Shown here piece after piece: positions 48,451 through 61,155 of a stretch of 64,000 nucleotides of DNA. Positions within the stretch are counted from its first letter, which is position 1, and every line of letters starts with the position of its first letter. Below the pieces are notes generated by a model. The model searched no databases. It had not been told where the DNA came from and was given only the letters and a program-made list of their open reading frames with translations. Source of the DNA: Epiperipatus broadwayi (taxonomy: Eukaryota; Onychophora; Udeonychophora; Euonychophora; Peripatidae); NCBI GenBank assembly GCA_028023455.1, contig JAQFVV010000511.1:114315-178314 (forward strand), read 5' to 3'. Position numbers and translations under genes: made by a program.

Positions 48451-51245
48451 GTATTATTTTTTTTTATTATGTGTGCACACTTTTTTTGTTGTTGTTCATA
48501 AAAGTAGTAATATTTTTTTTTGTGTTGTGTAAGAATTAATAATAGTAATTACTTCACTAAGTTAAAATATCTCAAATTGTTAGACATTTTTTTTAAAAAC
48601 CCAATCAAATTTATATTACAAATGGTGAAATAGTTTTTTAAAAACAGAAAAAGGAAATCTGTTGTAAAGTTAATTTTTTTTCTTATCTGGCTGATCTGAA
48701 TCTAAGATTGTTATCTTTGATTTTATGAAATATTGTAAAAAAAATAGAAAGAATCTTTAACTATTTTAAAGAAATAGCTTAATGAATTTAGAATTAATCC
48801 ATGATTAAAATTAACTGATTGGTTAATATAATTTTATCAAACTGTACATTTACTTTTTTTGGTGAAATGGGTGTTTGAAATTTCATACTATCCTGCCAAT
48901 TTTGTTTTTATTGTTATTAATTAGATATTGAATAATTGTTTTAAAAACTATTCTTTTTAGTCTTAATTTCTTTATTCTATCCAATTCCTGCTTCATGGAG
49001 TGCAGTGTGTGTATGACCTTATAACATGACAGCTCATATTCTAAGATTTAGTTTTTTTTTTGATGATCCAATAAAGCTAGTTATTTATAAGAAGGGGAAA
49101 CCTATGATTTACTTAAGGTTATTGATAATAAGCTAATCTATTTATTTATTTCCCTCTTGCTTACAATAATAAATTAGAGAGTTCTTGCTTCCTGAGCTAG
49201 ATTCATGCACAACAGCTATATAAATAAGGTGCATATATATTTAGTATATGGGAATCCAGATGATGATGATGATAATTATTCTGGATTGGCATGAAGAGTA
49301 TATTCTTCAAAGTCCATGCATTACATTTTATTTTGGTTTGGTCTCTATTAGACATTAAGTCTATAATGGCCAGTACATCAAAGGTACTAAATGGCAAAAC
49401 ATTGATGATGATCAGCATGTTTTAATATCCCAGCATTATTTTTTAGTTGTATTCTTATGGATTAGCACTTAAGTTTATGCATCCAAATTAAGGTTTAAAT
49501 AATCGTCCCAGACTGGCAATGGCTAAATAGTTAGCCTGGTCTACATTAGACCCATTTTAAATTCAGTCACAAGATTGACTGTTGATTTATTTTTATTGTT
49601 AATAATTCATGATGATGAATGAGTATTGCTTATACTTATTTATGGTGCTGGTGAACTTATGGTTAATGATATTGATCGTTACTGTAGTAAGTTAACTGGG
49701 CTGATCTCTCAGAGTGATCTATCATGCTCATCACTTTTATATTAAATTTTATATTTTTTTTTACTTGTGGTTAAACAAACAATTCCTCAGATCTCTGATG
49801 GTTTAAATCCTGATTTTTATAGTGTTGCAAACGTTGACCTAACTGAGGGTTGTTGATGATCATGTACTAGTGACCATCACCTCAGGTTCATCTCCCTTAT
49901 TTCTCTGTAGTGTTATAATATATATATATATATAACTAAAATGTCCATTAATTAAAAACTATTATAATAACAATAAAAATAATAAATATAATGGTAATTA
50001 ACTATTATATACAGCCTTTTAATCTGCAGAAATACTTTTGGTTAATTCCTTAACCCATCTCAACTACCATTAAATTTCAAAAAAATTAAAAAAATTTAAC
50101 AGTAGTTGAGGAGGTCTTATGAATTAGCCAAATGTACTTCTGTGGTTTGAAAGACCTATATAAAATGTTAATTACCATTATATATATATATAATATTGAA
50201 TGTTGTTTATTTAACTTGTATCACCTATAGAAATTTTTTATGAATTTTAAAACAACAATATTTAAATTAACACTAAATTTAAATTAAAAGTCTCATATCA
50301 AATTGAAAGTTATAATAGTATTTAATTGGAATTTACATTATTATGTTTGATAGGGTGTCAACTGGTTTCCAGACTACTAGTGATATTGGATATGACAGAA
50401 ACATAGGATAAGTCATTGAATGATTTTTCAATCAAATCTCACCACTTGAAAGATAATAAAAAAAAATTCTATAGATGTCATACATTAAATTAACATTGTT
50501 CAATATTATCACATATTTATGTCATGTTTAATTAATTACATGTGTTTATGTGTCTATATTTACTTAGTTAAGGCATGTGGAAATCTATTTAAGAATTTTT
50601 TGAGCAATATATAGAATTCCATTTATATGATTGTATAATCTGAAAAATGTAAAAATTGTGAATTTATATTTACAGAATAATTCCAAAATAATAAGAATTA
50701 GATACATAAGTTATTTATTGTAACAGTGATTACAATGTCTTTATTCTAAATCATATAATACGTTAAAAATTAGAATAATTTTAAATAGCCCATTGCTTCT
50801 CCATCATTCCTTTACAGAGAAACAGTCAAAAAGAAGTTATTTTTGTTAGATTTGTTTTATGGTTTTTTTTCTTTGCTTTTTCATTTTCTAAATAAGAATG
50901 TCTACCTATCCAGTAACCAACAGGCTAATAAAAATCTATCTAGATTAGCAGCTAATGAAAAAATATATATTATGCTCGTTTTGAAAATTTTCCAAGAATT
51001 AAATTCCAGATTGTGAGTGTACAGATAAGAAACTAAACAGTATTTTACTAGTTTGACCATTTTTATATCAGATGTTTAATCAGTTAAAATTTTACCTTTT
51101 AAAGGAAGTTAAAGATTTAGGTAATATATGAGATGACTTTTATAAAACAATCTCACTTACGTTATATATGTGTTTATATACTATCTTATAAATCAAAAAT
51201 ATAGTGCTGAGATATATTGCAAACAAATTTAATATGCATTTATGA
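48451..51245. other. A+T-rich spacer with possible old tRNA-derived units
   Basis: No exon supported. At 49762-49820 CTTGTGGTTAAACAAACAAT and GATGGTTTAAATCCTG could be degraded A and B boxes, and 49510-49590 contains GGCTAAATAGTTAGCCTGG. AT tracts lie at 49915-49934 and 50180-50192. Confidence 0.35.
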
Positions 51246-51249
51246 TTTA

Positions 51250-51330
51250 TTTTATGGAGTGAGTAGTTGGCTAAGTGGTAGAGTAAGCTTTCTGTTGAGC
51301 AAATGTTTTAGTTCAATTTCAACTGAGGAC
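51250..51330 (+). repeat. Solo tRNA-derived SINE head
   Basis: GTTGGCTAAGTGGTAGAGTA matches the A-box consensus well (TGGCTAAGTGG), and TAGTTCAATTTCAAC 45-50 bases on matches the B box weakly. No conserved 3' domain follows at once. Confidence 0.6.
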
Positions 51331-51557
51331 AGTTTAAAACAAGAAAATAGAATAAAAGTTTTAGTTTGGCTGTCAGTTGTGAAGTTTTTATGCTACATTT
51401 ATTAGTGAAATTATATAAGGCCATTATAGAGTGGTTAATGAATTTGTCTACTGATAATTTAATGGGCTGAACAGAGAAGAAAAAGTACAAAAAAAAATAT
51501 TTCAGAAACTGCTCATGTGATGATGTCATATAGCCCATAAATCAATGTGATAATTTA

Positions 51558-51845
51558 TAACTGTTGTTTGAGCATCAGCTTAAAATTCAATATTTATATA
51601 TAAAAGTTCCGGTTCAATTCCCATGCTAGTATTGACACTGGTCATGCCTGCAACACCTGAAGAAGAGAGAATAATATCATTTGAAGCATTGTATTATATA
51701 CTAACATGTGTGCTATTACTAACAGTTAAATGAATTTGAAGTTAAATAAAGTTTACATTTTTTAAAGACCATTAACAGTTAATATTAGTTATTGGAATTA
51801 GTACAACACATAATTACTACTAAAATATCATCATCATAAATTTTG
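51558..51845 (+). repeat. tRNA-derived SINE with conserved 3' domain, copy 2
   Basis: A good B box, CCGGTTCAATTCCC, is followed by GCAACACCTGAAGAAGAGAG, AATAATATCATTTGAAGCAT and TGTGCTATTACTAACAGTT, and the tail ends TCATCATAAATTTT, as at 40690-41002. Confidence 0.8.
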
Positions 51846-52580
51846 CACACAAGATTATATTTTTTTTTTGTAAAATCAAGTTATTGGCCAACTTTGCTAT
51901 TCATGCATTTACAGGTAGCTAGCTATATTGACTATCAATAAATTGACATGTAAATATGCTTAATTAGAGAGTAGAACAAAAAAGAAATATCATAAATATC
52001 TTCACCAACCAGAATTTGACCAGCATTCTAAGTAATGCCCTCTTTTTTCCCTATGTTTTTGCAGAAGGATATGAGATTAACCTTTGCTCTGAAGGAAGCT
52101 ATATATGGATACATTTGATTAACTTTTACCTCAAGATAGAGATATTATGCAAATATCTAATAAATTTATAACTTGAAATTATATTCAAGTAACTATATTT
52201 AATTTATTATTTATATATATATAAAAGAGGCAGTCAAAGTATTAGTATTTATTTTTAATTGGTTAATGAGTCTAAAAATTGAGTTAAAATCATGGTTAAG
52301 TTACTCTTTAAGTATGTAGCATTGAACATATAGGTTTTCACATAAAGTAAAGATTTTGTGTAATTTGATATGCATTTGAATGATGGCATTATGTACATTA
52401 TGTATTTATTTTGAGATACTAGAATAAACTTGTTTAAAGACAGCAAACAAAAGTAACTACCACTAATGGAGATCAAGTATCTTTATCTAGTCATAATATT
52501 GTGGAGGTCAGATCATTCACTTGCTTTCAGACTAATTTTAGTATACTATCTTTTAAGTAGGTAGATCTACGCAGTACTTA
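51846..52580. other. A+T-rich spacer
   Basis: Nothing recognised. Confidence 0.5.
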
Positions 52581-54563
52581 CCAATGACTAGGGTAACCAG
52601 ATTTTGCTAACATAAATCAGGCGCAGCAAAAAAAATTAAAATTTAAGAATTTTATTTGCCTTTGTTATTTATGCCCATCTATTTCTATTGCTGACACAAG
52701 CCATATACACCCAAAAACAAATGGTAAGTGTAAAAAATTTAACATTTCATATCACAATTTTATTTATAATTATTTTTTTTGTTTATTTATATTGCACATT
52801 ATATAATAATAAAAATATTAATTATTACAAAATAAATATAGAATTAATATACATAAATAAATAAAATTTGAAAAAATTAATATTTTTCTGCAGCATGCAG
52901 TTTTTTAAATAAATCAGTATCATTCTTAATTGTGTTATAAAACTCTTTGCAAGATTTGGAAATATTGCATTTGATCATAATCATTGCCTTCAGCATGTCC
53001 ACTTTCACACTGGATTTTTCTGGAATCCACATATTATTAATGATAGACAAAATATGTTCTGTTGTTGCCTTTGTGTCTGGCAAGCATAAACATGGTTCAA
53101 CTAAAAATTTTAAATTTTTGGAAAGAATGAGATTGCTTTGAAAATGGGTACAAATTTCAACCCATTTTTAATCAATATCCATTTTGTTTTTTGTCTAATA
53201 TGTAGTATTTTCCTGAGTGGTATATCATTTTAAATAAAAAATCTTATGAAACAAGTCATTCACAGATAACTCTTCTTTCTCAAAACACTTTTGAGCAAAT
53301 GTTATGCTTTCCTCTACGTTATTTCATTTGATTACATTTTTTAATGTAAACCATGATACATTTTCTAAGTCATCAAATTGTACAGTCCATTTTTTTTTAA
53401 AATAAGAAATGCAGTTGGAACAAAAATCAATAAATTGAGCCAGAAGGGTTTCCATTTTTGAATTATCACTAGAAATTCTTTTTATAGTAGATTTTATAAT
53501 GGGAGGAACAGATGGAGAGGAAAATCTGTTCTTATATTGACAAATTAAATTGTTAATTTCATAAGAAACTTCCATAACTGTTTTGTTTTTACCCTCTATT
53601 TTTTGAATCAATTGGAGGAATCAGTTATGCAAAACAGTAACAAAATTTCAGCTTGTTCATCGGAAATTTTTTTGGGTAAAATTGTTGGGCATTTATCAGT
53701 TGAAAGAAAATAAGATTTAAGTGGTTTAAAAATTTTTAAAATTCTTTCAATAGCTGAGAGTATCATTAACCATTTCATTTTACCACTTCCCAACAATTGA
53801 TGATATAGTGTTTCTGTGTCATCAGAGAATTGTTTTAATTCTTCTACTCTCATAGTGTAGAAAAATAGGAGTATATTTTTTTAGCTACACATTTTGATGT
53901 CACTTTGGAAGCATGTCTACTGCTGTTTGTGCCACATTGTGTATAAGTTGTGTACACATCCAACAACTATTATTGGTATGTTTAGTTTAGAATTTAAATG
54001 ATAATAAATATTGTTTTGCCCTTTTTTTCTAAACCTCCAAAATTTTTGTTAGCATTATCGACACAATTTTTATCAGCTTGTTATTATTTAAAATGTTCAA
54101 AATGGATTCTGTGATTAATTTTGAATTTTCACCTGGTAAAGAAACTAAATCCAAAACTTTTACTTGAATGGTCTGCTGTTGATAAAAATATTTTATTAAA
54201 TAAGGAAACAGTTTTATTTTCTTGTGATTTGAGGCATCTGAGTACAATATAATAATCAAATATTTTGAGTGGCATTTTTAATTCAGAAAAATAATAGAGT
54301 AATAAACATTTTTAACTATAGCTTCAGTTTTAGTGTGAGGACAGGAAGGAAAATTTTAGATCAAATAATGTTTTCATTAATCTAGAAGTGCAATCCATTG
54401 ACTGAAATGATTGGTTGTGATAAATGGAATGAAATGACAAAACAGTTTCAGGTAATGTGAGTTTTTTTCTTCATTGTTGAAAGTTTTAGTATGAGTAAAT
54501 TAAATAATGTTTGATCCAGAATCTGATTGTATTATAATGCTAGCAATATATATGTTCTAAAAC

Positions 54564-54567
<4 letters not shown>

Positions 54568-54652
<85 letters not shown>
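54568..54652. repeat. (AT)n microsatellite
   Basis: About 85 bases of pure AT dinucleotide inside the hAT element, between the transposase BED region and the catalytic region. Confidence 0.97.
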
Positions 54653-54654
<2 letters not shown>

Positions 54655-55234
54655 GTGATACATATTTTATAACTTAAAAATAAATGATCATATTTATTAA
54701 GAAAGAAAAAATGAAAATAGTTAAAAAAAGGTGATATAATTAAGAAGTAGATTTTTTTTAAATGTAATTTTGTAAAAGTAAATGATTGCTTCATATTTTT
54801 TGTTTTAGAATAGAATAAGCTAATTATTAAGAGTGGGGTGAAAAAAGAATAAGGAGTAATAAAAATTTTAAATCCCTCTCTTCTTTTTATAAATTAAAAT
54901 AAATTAATAGACAGAAAAATCTAAAATAAAAAAAAGATTAGTTAATTAATTAGTGAAAGTAAACTTTTGGAATGCCAGTAAGATTCCTGGCTGATAATAA
55001 AATTGAAACTAATAAAAAAAACTATGTAAACTATCTCATCAGCATAAATGCGATAAAATAGTAGATTTATCTAGAAAAAGATTAGATTAAAGAAAAATGT
55101 AAAAATTAATTATAAAATAGATTTAAATTATGATAAAGATTAAAGGTATGGTAAAGAAAAGAGCAATGGGAGAAGAAAGGTATAAAAATTGCAGCTATCT
55201 ATTGTTAAAGGCTTCTTGAGATTTACTTTGAGAG

Positions 55235-55560
55235 TCATAGAGATTCAGTCAGACATCCAGAGATTCAGAAATTTAAGTGCAGCAGCAAAAGCCATTAATG
55301 CTGTAGATAACATCAATGCTGAAGCTGCAGAACTAGCAACCTCCATTGCTAAAAAGCCATAGAAGTGTTTGATTGTGCTTCTTGTCCCAAGACCTCAGCT
55401 ACATCAACTGTCCTCACCTGGAACCATACCTGAAGCCAAAGCCTAAATGATAAAATAAGTGCTGCTGCCACTCTCTCCTGTTGGCAACCCAAAGACAGGG
55501 AGATAAGTCCTGAAACCATCAATGGAATACCAGGGCCAACAGGTTGGAAATTGACAATAA
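55235..55560. other. Higher-GC block inside the hAT element
   Basis: This block has clearly more G+C than its flanks, with words such as GCTGAAGCTGCAGAACTAGC and CTCTCTCCTGTTGGCAACCC. There is no sustained frame on either strand. It may be a separate insertion or an original non-coding part of the element. Confidence 0.4.
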
Positions 55561-55859
55561 TGAAAACCTAGGTAAATATATTTTCAATAATAACTGTCTA
55601 AACACTTTATTTTAAATGAAATGAACTTTTATGCAGGACTGTCATAAAATTTAGCCTGAAAGTAATCATTTATTTATATGTCTTTATGTAAAATTTTATA
55701 CTGTTATAATATATTAAATATGTGTATGCATGAATAAGTATTAATGTTTGCTTAAGTATTATTTGGTCTATTCTCTCTCTCTCTCTTGTCACTGTGTCAC
55801 CATTGATTTAAAGATATAAATGTCTAATGTGTTAAGTTAAATGTGCTGGACCCCCTAAT

Positions 55860-56150
55860 TAAGAGTAGGAGCTAGCTTGGGATATTTCAAGCACTGGATT
55901 GGTGTGCTTGTCATCTCAGCATTATATCCACATAATATATGGTTTGCTGACACCTGAGTTTGATTCCCAAGACAAATAAAATGCTTTATGGCAGATTTTT
56001 GTTTCAGCAGTTGAGGTGGGCTACAATCATGAAATGTGTTTGTGGTTATGCTTCATATAGCCCTGATCTGGTTATGGGTATTGTTGATGGTTAAGCTACC
56101 AATGGTTTTCGCCCCTCTGCTTGAAATGCTGGTCCATTCCCCTAATATTA
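55860..56150 (+). repeat. tRNA-derived SINE-like insertion in the hAT element
   Basis: GGATTGGTGTGCTTGTCATC fits an A-box region and CCTGAGTTTGATTCCCAAG contains a good B box (GTTTGATTCCC), about 60 bases apart. A 3' part with GGTTATGGGTATTGTTGATG follows. It is a different family from those at 40690 and 43762. Confidence 0.6.
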
Positions 56151-57231
56151 AATATATAAGTGAATAATTGTATGGTGTAAATGATAATAAAAAAGAAAGG
56201 TCTTATAATAAATAATAAAATAATAAGTATTAGAAGATATTATTAAATAAATAATATTCCAATAATATTAAAATTTTAATGTATCAAGAATAAACAGTAG
56301 CCTATTAAAATAAATAAATACAAATGCTGCCAAAGTGCAGTCAAAGTTTCCCAAAAAGTTATTTTTAAAAAAAATAGTTAAACTTAATAAATGAGCGGAC
56401 TCATACAGTATGCATTACTTATATCTTGTGATATTGTTTTTCCCACCATAATTTATGGAAAAATTAGAATTGCACACAGTACAGTGCATATTTGAATTTT
56501 TCATTTTTTAATGAAAAGAAATTCGTTTTCCAGGTTGTTATTAAATTTACAACTTCGTTTTTTAAAGCCATTTCTGGTGCTAAAATAAAAATAATTTTGA
56601 ATTTAAAACTTATTAATTAATTTAAATATCACTATTTTTATGGTGCATTAACATTATTGAGAAATTATTATTATTAAAAAATGTTATTAAATAAAAAGTT
56701 TATAAAATAATTAACATCTAGGTGACTATAAATAACGTATTTTAATTGAAACTACAGCTTTTTGTAATTCATATATGCATTATTAAATATTTAAAAAAAT
56801 ATTCATATAACCTATATAAGAAGTCTACACACTACTTGTTTAATTAAAGGAAGCAATTTATAGTTACTTGATGTGAGTTTTATAAAGTCAAGATATAACC
56901 TTGTTACCATATTCCTTCAAGGAATGGACTATCACAAGAAGATAAAATACTAATTTGACAGATTTCAATTCATGGCAATGCATTTCATGCATGCACACTA
57001 TCAGGCAGTGCATATGCATTGATTCGTAACCATTCCATCAGAATTGCTCAACTTAGCATACGATATAATAAACATTATGAACTACATATACATATTCGAG
57101 TCAATTCAAGATAAATCAGGATAATTTACAAAATCTGGGACATTTCTGGGACAAATACTGATGTGGAATAGTGTACTAAAATCTAGGGTTGTCTCACACA
57201 ATGTGGGATATCTTGTCATCCTACCAATGAC

Positions 57232-58029
57232 CCAAGAAAATAATTAATCAATAAAAAATAAAATGTTCACATTTATTGTGAAATTATGGCTGCCAGTGTG
57301 TAATAAGTAAAATCTAGAAAATAATATATTTTGCAATAAAAATAATTTAATTTTTTAAAAGAATATCAGTTATTTAATTTTAAAAAAACCTGAATATTAA
57401 AATGTACACAAAAATGCAAATTTAAAAACAAAAAATGAAATTCCAAAAATAGAGCCATTGAAGACAGGAAATCTATCAAAGAAAAAAACAAGCACAGGAT
57501 GTATATTAAATAAAAGAAATCTAAAGATTGACCACAGCAATAGGCAAAGCACTCCTTAATGAATCAAATGCAGGTGTGATCCAAAAAGTAATTCAGTGGT
57601 GAATCATAAAAAATGTATACATCACAAAATGCACATGGATAAAAGAAAAAAAAATTAAATTGCAAATCTTTTTAAGTTTCATTCTCCACTATTTTTAAAC
57701 TATTTCACTGGTAGGCATTACTTTCTATTGCAAAGTATATTTTCTTGATTTTGTTTTATTATATACTTGAGCCATAAATGTAAAAATAAATATAGTTATT
57801 TTATTTTTTATTGATTAGATATTTTTGGTATCATTGGTAAGAACTATATAGACCAATATAATAGACTATACATTATATTAGCATCATTTAACATAATATT
57901 TATTTGGAAAAAGCAATGGAATAATGTTGTTAATGAAGTATCATTGTTTTATATAAAGTAAACTAAACTGCTAGACATATCCATCTGTAAATGTGCCTGG
58001 TCACTAAACTAATCGAATGTAAACTCTAT
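57232..58029. other. A+T-rich spacer
   Basis: Nothing recognised. Confidence 0.5.
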
Positions 58030-58502
58030 TGGGCAGGATTGAAATTAAATCATCAAACATCACATGATCACCTTTTTTTTTACACAAGCTGTTTCTCACA
58101 GAGGCAAAACTCTCCATATAGTAGCACCAATCATTTCAAGCCAGAGTATTTAATGGATGCAAAAAGGTTTGTGCATAAAATCCCTATCTAGTGCTTACTC
58201 ATCAAATGTACCCAGACTAGTTTCTAGCTTGTGGCTTTCATCAGTGAGGAGCCTTAGATTTGAGATCCCTGCACCTAGATCATAAGAACTAAAAAAGTAA
58301 AAGGTGGCTGCTGGAGGGTTGCATTAGATCCTAAGATCTAGCTGCAGTGCTCTCAGATCCAAGGCTCTTCATTTATGAAAGCCACAAGCTAGAAACTAGT
58401 CTGGAGATATTGGATGAGTAGGCACTAGATAGGGATTTTATGTACAAACCTTCCTGCATTCATTTTACTTTGACTTACACTGGGTGCTATTGCCTCTGTA
58501 AG
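58030..58502. mobile_element. Family A foldback element
   Basis: The outer end is TTAAATCATCAAACATCACA at 58045, then GAGGCAAAACTCTCCATATA at 58099. The left arm carries TATCTAGTGCTTACTCATC, AGACTAGTTTCTAGCTTGTG and GTGAGGAGCCTTAGA. The right arm (about 58305-58500) is inverted, with CTGCTGGAGGGTTGCATTAG, CACAAGCTAGAAACTAGTCT and ending near ATTGCCTCTGTA. The middle is shorter than in the copy at 21288-21985. Confidence 0.9.
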
Positions 58503-59430
58503 ATGTAAACTCTATCTAATATTAACTCTTAAAAGAATAAAATAATGATGCATGGCTTTGATTTTTATTTATATATCTGATATTAGTTGTTTAATTTTAT
58601 TCTGATTTATTACACAATAATTTGTCCACGAGTTGATTTAGGCCATTCGAGAATGTTACATTATAAATAAGTATGTTTGAATGATAAAACAGCCATGCTG
58701 CTTTGTTATTATATCGCTTTTATTTAAATCTGTCTGTTATTTTTGTTTTTGCAAAATATTTTTTTCTGGTCTATTTTAATTGTAAGAAGGAGAAAAAGAT
58801 TTATCTGAAAATAATTGAAAAAGTTACGAAGTAGATTATTCTTTATTTTTTAACCCATTTCTTCTACCAATATTTCTAACTATCCAATCAAGTATTCCCT
58901 ACAACGTTAGTCTTGTCTTGAAGGTATTGGTTCTCAGTCAACTGATAGCCAGATATTTGCTACTGAATTTATATTGAACTCTTTACATATAATTACTTGA
59001 TAACATATTGTTTTTATCTAAATTTCTGAGGTTTAATCTTGCATATTGAAGAGCTGTCAAAACATTGCTTTTATTGATTTTCTTCATTGCAATACTTTTT
59101 CATAAATAAAAATCGGAATAGAAAGGAAATAATTATCTCATAAAAAAGAGGAAGGATTTTAAGTGTTCCAACTCAACAAATATGGCATATTCAATAAGTA
59201 AATAATAAAAAAAAAAGATTAATTATTTAAATTTATAAGAAAGATTGTTTGAATTATGAATCTGTATTAGCTATACATTTCATAATAAAATTGTAAATTT
59301 TGACCTAGCAAATAATTTTTAAATAATATAAACATTTCAAAATTATACACAAGAATAGTTTTTCTCAAAATACTGGTTGAATAGATCACCAAACGAAAAG
59401 TATATTTCCTTGCTAAAACACTCAAACAAA
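58503..59430. other. A+T-rich spacer
   Basis: Nothing recognised. Confidence 0.5.
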
Positions 59431-59433
59431 AAC

Positions 59434-59775
59434 AGGCAAAACTATCCATACATTAGTGCCACTCAGTGCAAGCCAGAGTAATCAATGGACCTATATGATT
59501 ATATAAGCTAATGAGCTTGGAATAAAAATATTATGTTTTCAATTTTAGACTCAGTTTTGTACTTAAGTAGAGATAAAAGGTGGTTTCTGGAAGGTTGCAT
59601 TAGATTCTAAGATCTAGGTGCAGGGCTCTCAGATCCAAAGTTCCTCACTGATTAAAGCCACAAGCTAGAAACTAATTTGGAGATATTGAATGAGTAGGCA
59701 CTAGATAGAAATTTTATGCACAAATCTTCCTGCATTCACTGAGTGGTACTACCATATGAAGAGTTTTGCCTCTAT
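59434..59775. mobile_element. Family A element, deleted derivative with both ends
   Basis: The left end is AGGCAAAACTATCCATACAT and the right end, inverted, is AGGCAAAACTCTTCATATGG. The left arm is cut after TAATCAATGGA, the internal part (TAAGCTAATGAGCTTGGA) survives, and the right arm is nearly whole (GATCTAGGTGCAGGGCTCTC, ACAAGCTAGAAACTAATTTG). Confidence 0.9.
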
Positions 59776-60714
59776 TAAGGTTTTATTTACTGACCAGGAA
59801 AACATCTCTGAAGCCAAATATATTGCTGATTAGTGAAAGGAATTGAAACTCTTTATTCTAGTCAGTATTAACATCATTGAAATATCACATGACCTTTGCC
59901 TGCACATTATATAGCAAATCTATTTCTTTTATTTCAATTCTGCCTTCTTGTGTAAGCTTGGGAAATCTAGAGAAACAAATCTGGAGCATATCACTGAATA
60001 GGAATTTATTTAACATTATCATCAGGCATCTGTTGATTTCTCAAGTTTACACAAGGTTGCAGCAGTGGAATAAAAGAAATGTATGTGTTCATTATTCAAT
60101 CAGTATTATTAACTTCATAATCATTATTCCTTTTGCTCAAAACTTCTGTTTAATCAGTTTTGAAGGAATATAGAAGTCTGTATATGTGGATCAGGGAACA
60201 ATAGTGATATTGTTGTAATTAACAATAAATTTGTTAGCATTGTTGAAAATATTAATAGATAAAAGCATTATCATTTTTTGTGCAAATTTGTAATTAGCTA
60301 TTTTTTCTTCTCCTATAATTAGAAAATCATTTGCTTTTAATGGAACTCAGAAATGATATATTTTAAGGCGATCTTTTCTAAAGAGTTTTATCTCTTGAAT
60401 AGGATTGCAAATTGGAACGTGATTTTTAATGATTCAGCATTTTTAAGTGTGTGTTGTTTTAGAGTTTGCAAACAATTTTAGCTATAAAAAAAATAGCTAG
60501 CTAAAATTTAAAAAATTTTAATTTTATATAGAACTCAGTTTATTCTTTTTATTATTAATATCTAGCATGTATCTAAACTTTCTTTTTTTTTAATTTCTAG
60601 AACCATGTAAAATTAAAAAGTAGAATAAAAAAATAAAGTGACGTGTTTATTCATTAAATGCACTAAAAGTTAAAAAAAAATAAAATTGTGGAGTCAAAAA
60701 TCATTTAAATAAAT
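59776..60714. other. Low-repeat stretch, candidate conserved non-coding DNA
   Basis: No gene recognised. 59860-60470 has no family repeats and more even composition, with GAACAATAGTGATATTGTTG (a possible paired SOX-type site) near 60195 and several TAATTA words. Conservation has not been shown. Confidence 0.3.
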
Positions 60715-60852
60715 TTTCAAAAAGCACCCATTTTCTTATATCAATACCAATCTATTGTCATATTTAAAAGGTTTATCTGATGAACAAATTGATGATGATA
60801 CAAAAAAATGGGTATTATTTGCAAGTTTATTTAAATGATTGTTTGCTCCACA
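60715..60852. repeat. Family G repeat, single copy
   Basis: Contains AAATTGATGATGATACAAAA and TTATTTGCAAGTTTATTTAA, then ATGATTGTTTG. This matches one ~140-base part of the tandem unit at 45665-46590 (ATATTGATGATGATATAAAA, TTATTTGCAAGTTCATTTAA). Confidence 0.75.
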
Positions 60853-61007
60853 ATTTTATTTTTGGCCAACCAAGAATATTGTAAACACTGAAGAAAATTT
60901 ATTTTTTACTTTTTTATTATATTTTATGTGAATAAAAACATTTATTTATTTATATTTTTTATTCTCAGAGAAAGTCAATCCAGAAACTCTTTGCTCTCTC
61001 CTCATGT

Positions 61008-61155
61008 ATGTGAGATGGATGAATGAAATAAGGAAGTGTGCAGGGGTGATGTGGAAAAGAGAAGCTAAAGATCAGAGAAGATGGATTGAACTTGGAGAGA
61101 CATTCATCCTGCAGTGGATTGATAATGGTTGATGATGATGATGATGATGATGATG
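61008..61155 (+). mobile_element. 3' end of an RTE-like LINE with GATGAT tail
   Basis: An uninterrupted frame at 61010-61132 reads VRWMNEIRKCAGVMWKREAK, then RRWIELGETFILQWIDNG and a stop. This is the C-terminal segment of RTE-like ORFs (RW-x2-(D/E)I, W-x-R-x-A-x-(D)-R-x-W, LGE-x-(F/Y)-x-x-QW). The same segment ends the LINE at 1790-3925. The stop is followed at once by a (GAT)n tract to 61155. Only the extreme 3' end is present, as in 5'-truncated LINE copies. Confidence 0.85.

Larger units (their letters stand above)
52877..56550 (-). pseudogene. hAT transposase pseudogene (ZBED/SCAND3-like type)
   Basis: Read on the minus strand in order. Near 56490-56415 a BED-type finger frame reads HCTVCNSNFSINYGGKNNIT (C-x2-C, then GGK; the His pair is lost at a stop). 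Near 54340-54260 is CPHTKTEAIVKNV. Frame 54259-54029 has SDASNHKKIKLFPYLIKYF, the block with the first catalytic Asp. Frame 53853-53608 has RVEELKQFSDDTETLYHQLL, then KMKWLMILSAIERIL and LKSYFLSTDKCP. Frame 53611-53324 continues the insertion domain. Frame 53083-52877 has MPDTKATTEHILSIINNMW and ends in KLHAAEKY, the hAT dimerisation domain. Stops and frameshifts separate the pieces, so no active enzyme can be made. hAT transposases act in the nucleus and cut and paste DNA by their inverted ends. The family is from motif recall. Confidence 0.88.
52589..57223 (-). mobile_element. Complete but dead hAT transposon, 4,635 bp, with TIRs and perfect 8-bp target duplication
   Basis: The left end is TAGGGTAACCAGATTTTGC and the right end, inverted, is TAGGATGACAAGATATCCC, matching at about 13 of the first 16 bases. 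CCAATGAC stands immediately outside both ends (52581-52588 and 57224-57231), an exact 8-bp duplication as hAT elements make. The transposase is on the minus strand, with a BED finger near 56400-56550 and the hAT dimerisation domain near 52877-53083. The body has since taken up an (AT)n tract, a tRNA-derived unit near 55870-55980 and a richer block near 55235-55560, which explains its length. All boundaries were found by eye. Confidence 0.92.

Noticed and set aside
54540-54794. 84-codon minus frame
   Set aside because: Half of it is the AT microsatellite read as Ile-Tyr.
59877-60173. 98-codon plus frame as a gene
   Set aside because: No motif, no splice or promoter evidence; its length is within chance for this window, and the DNA looks more like non-coding sequence.
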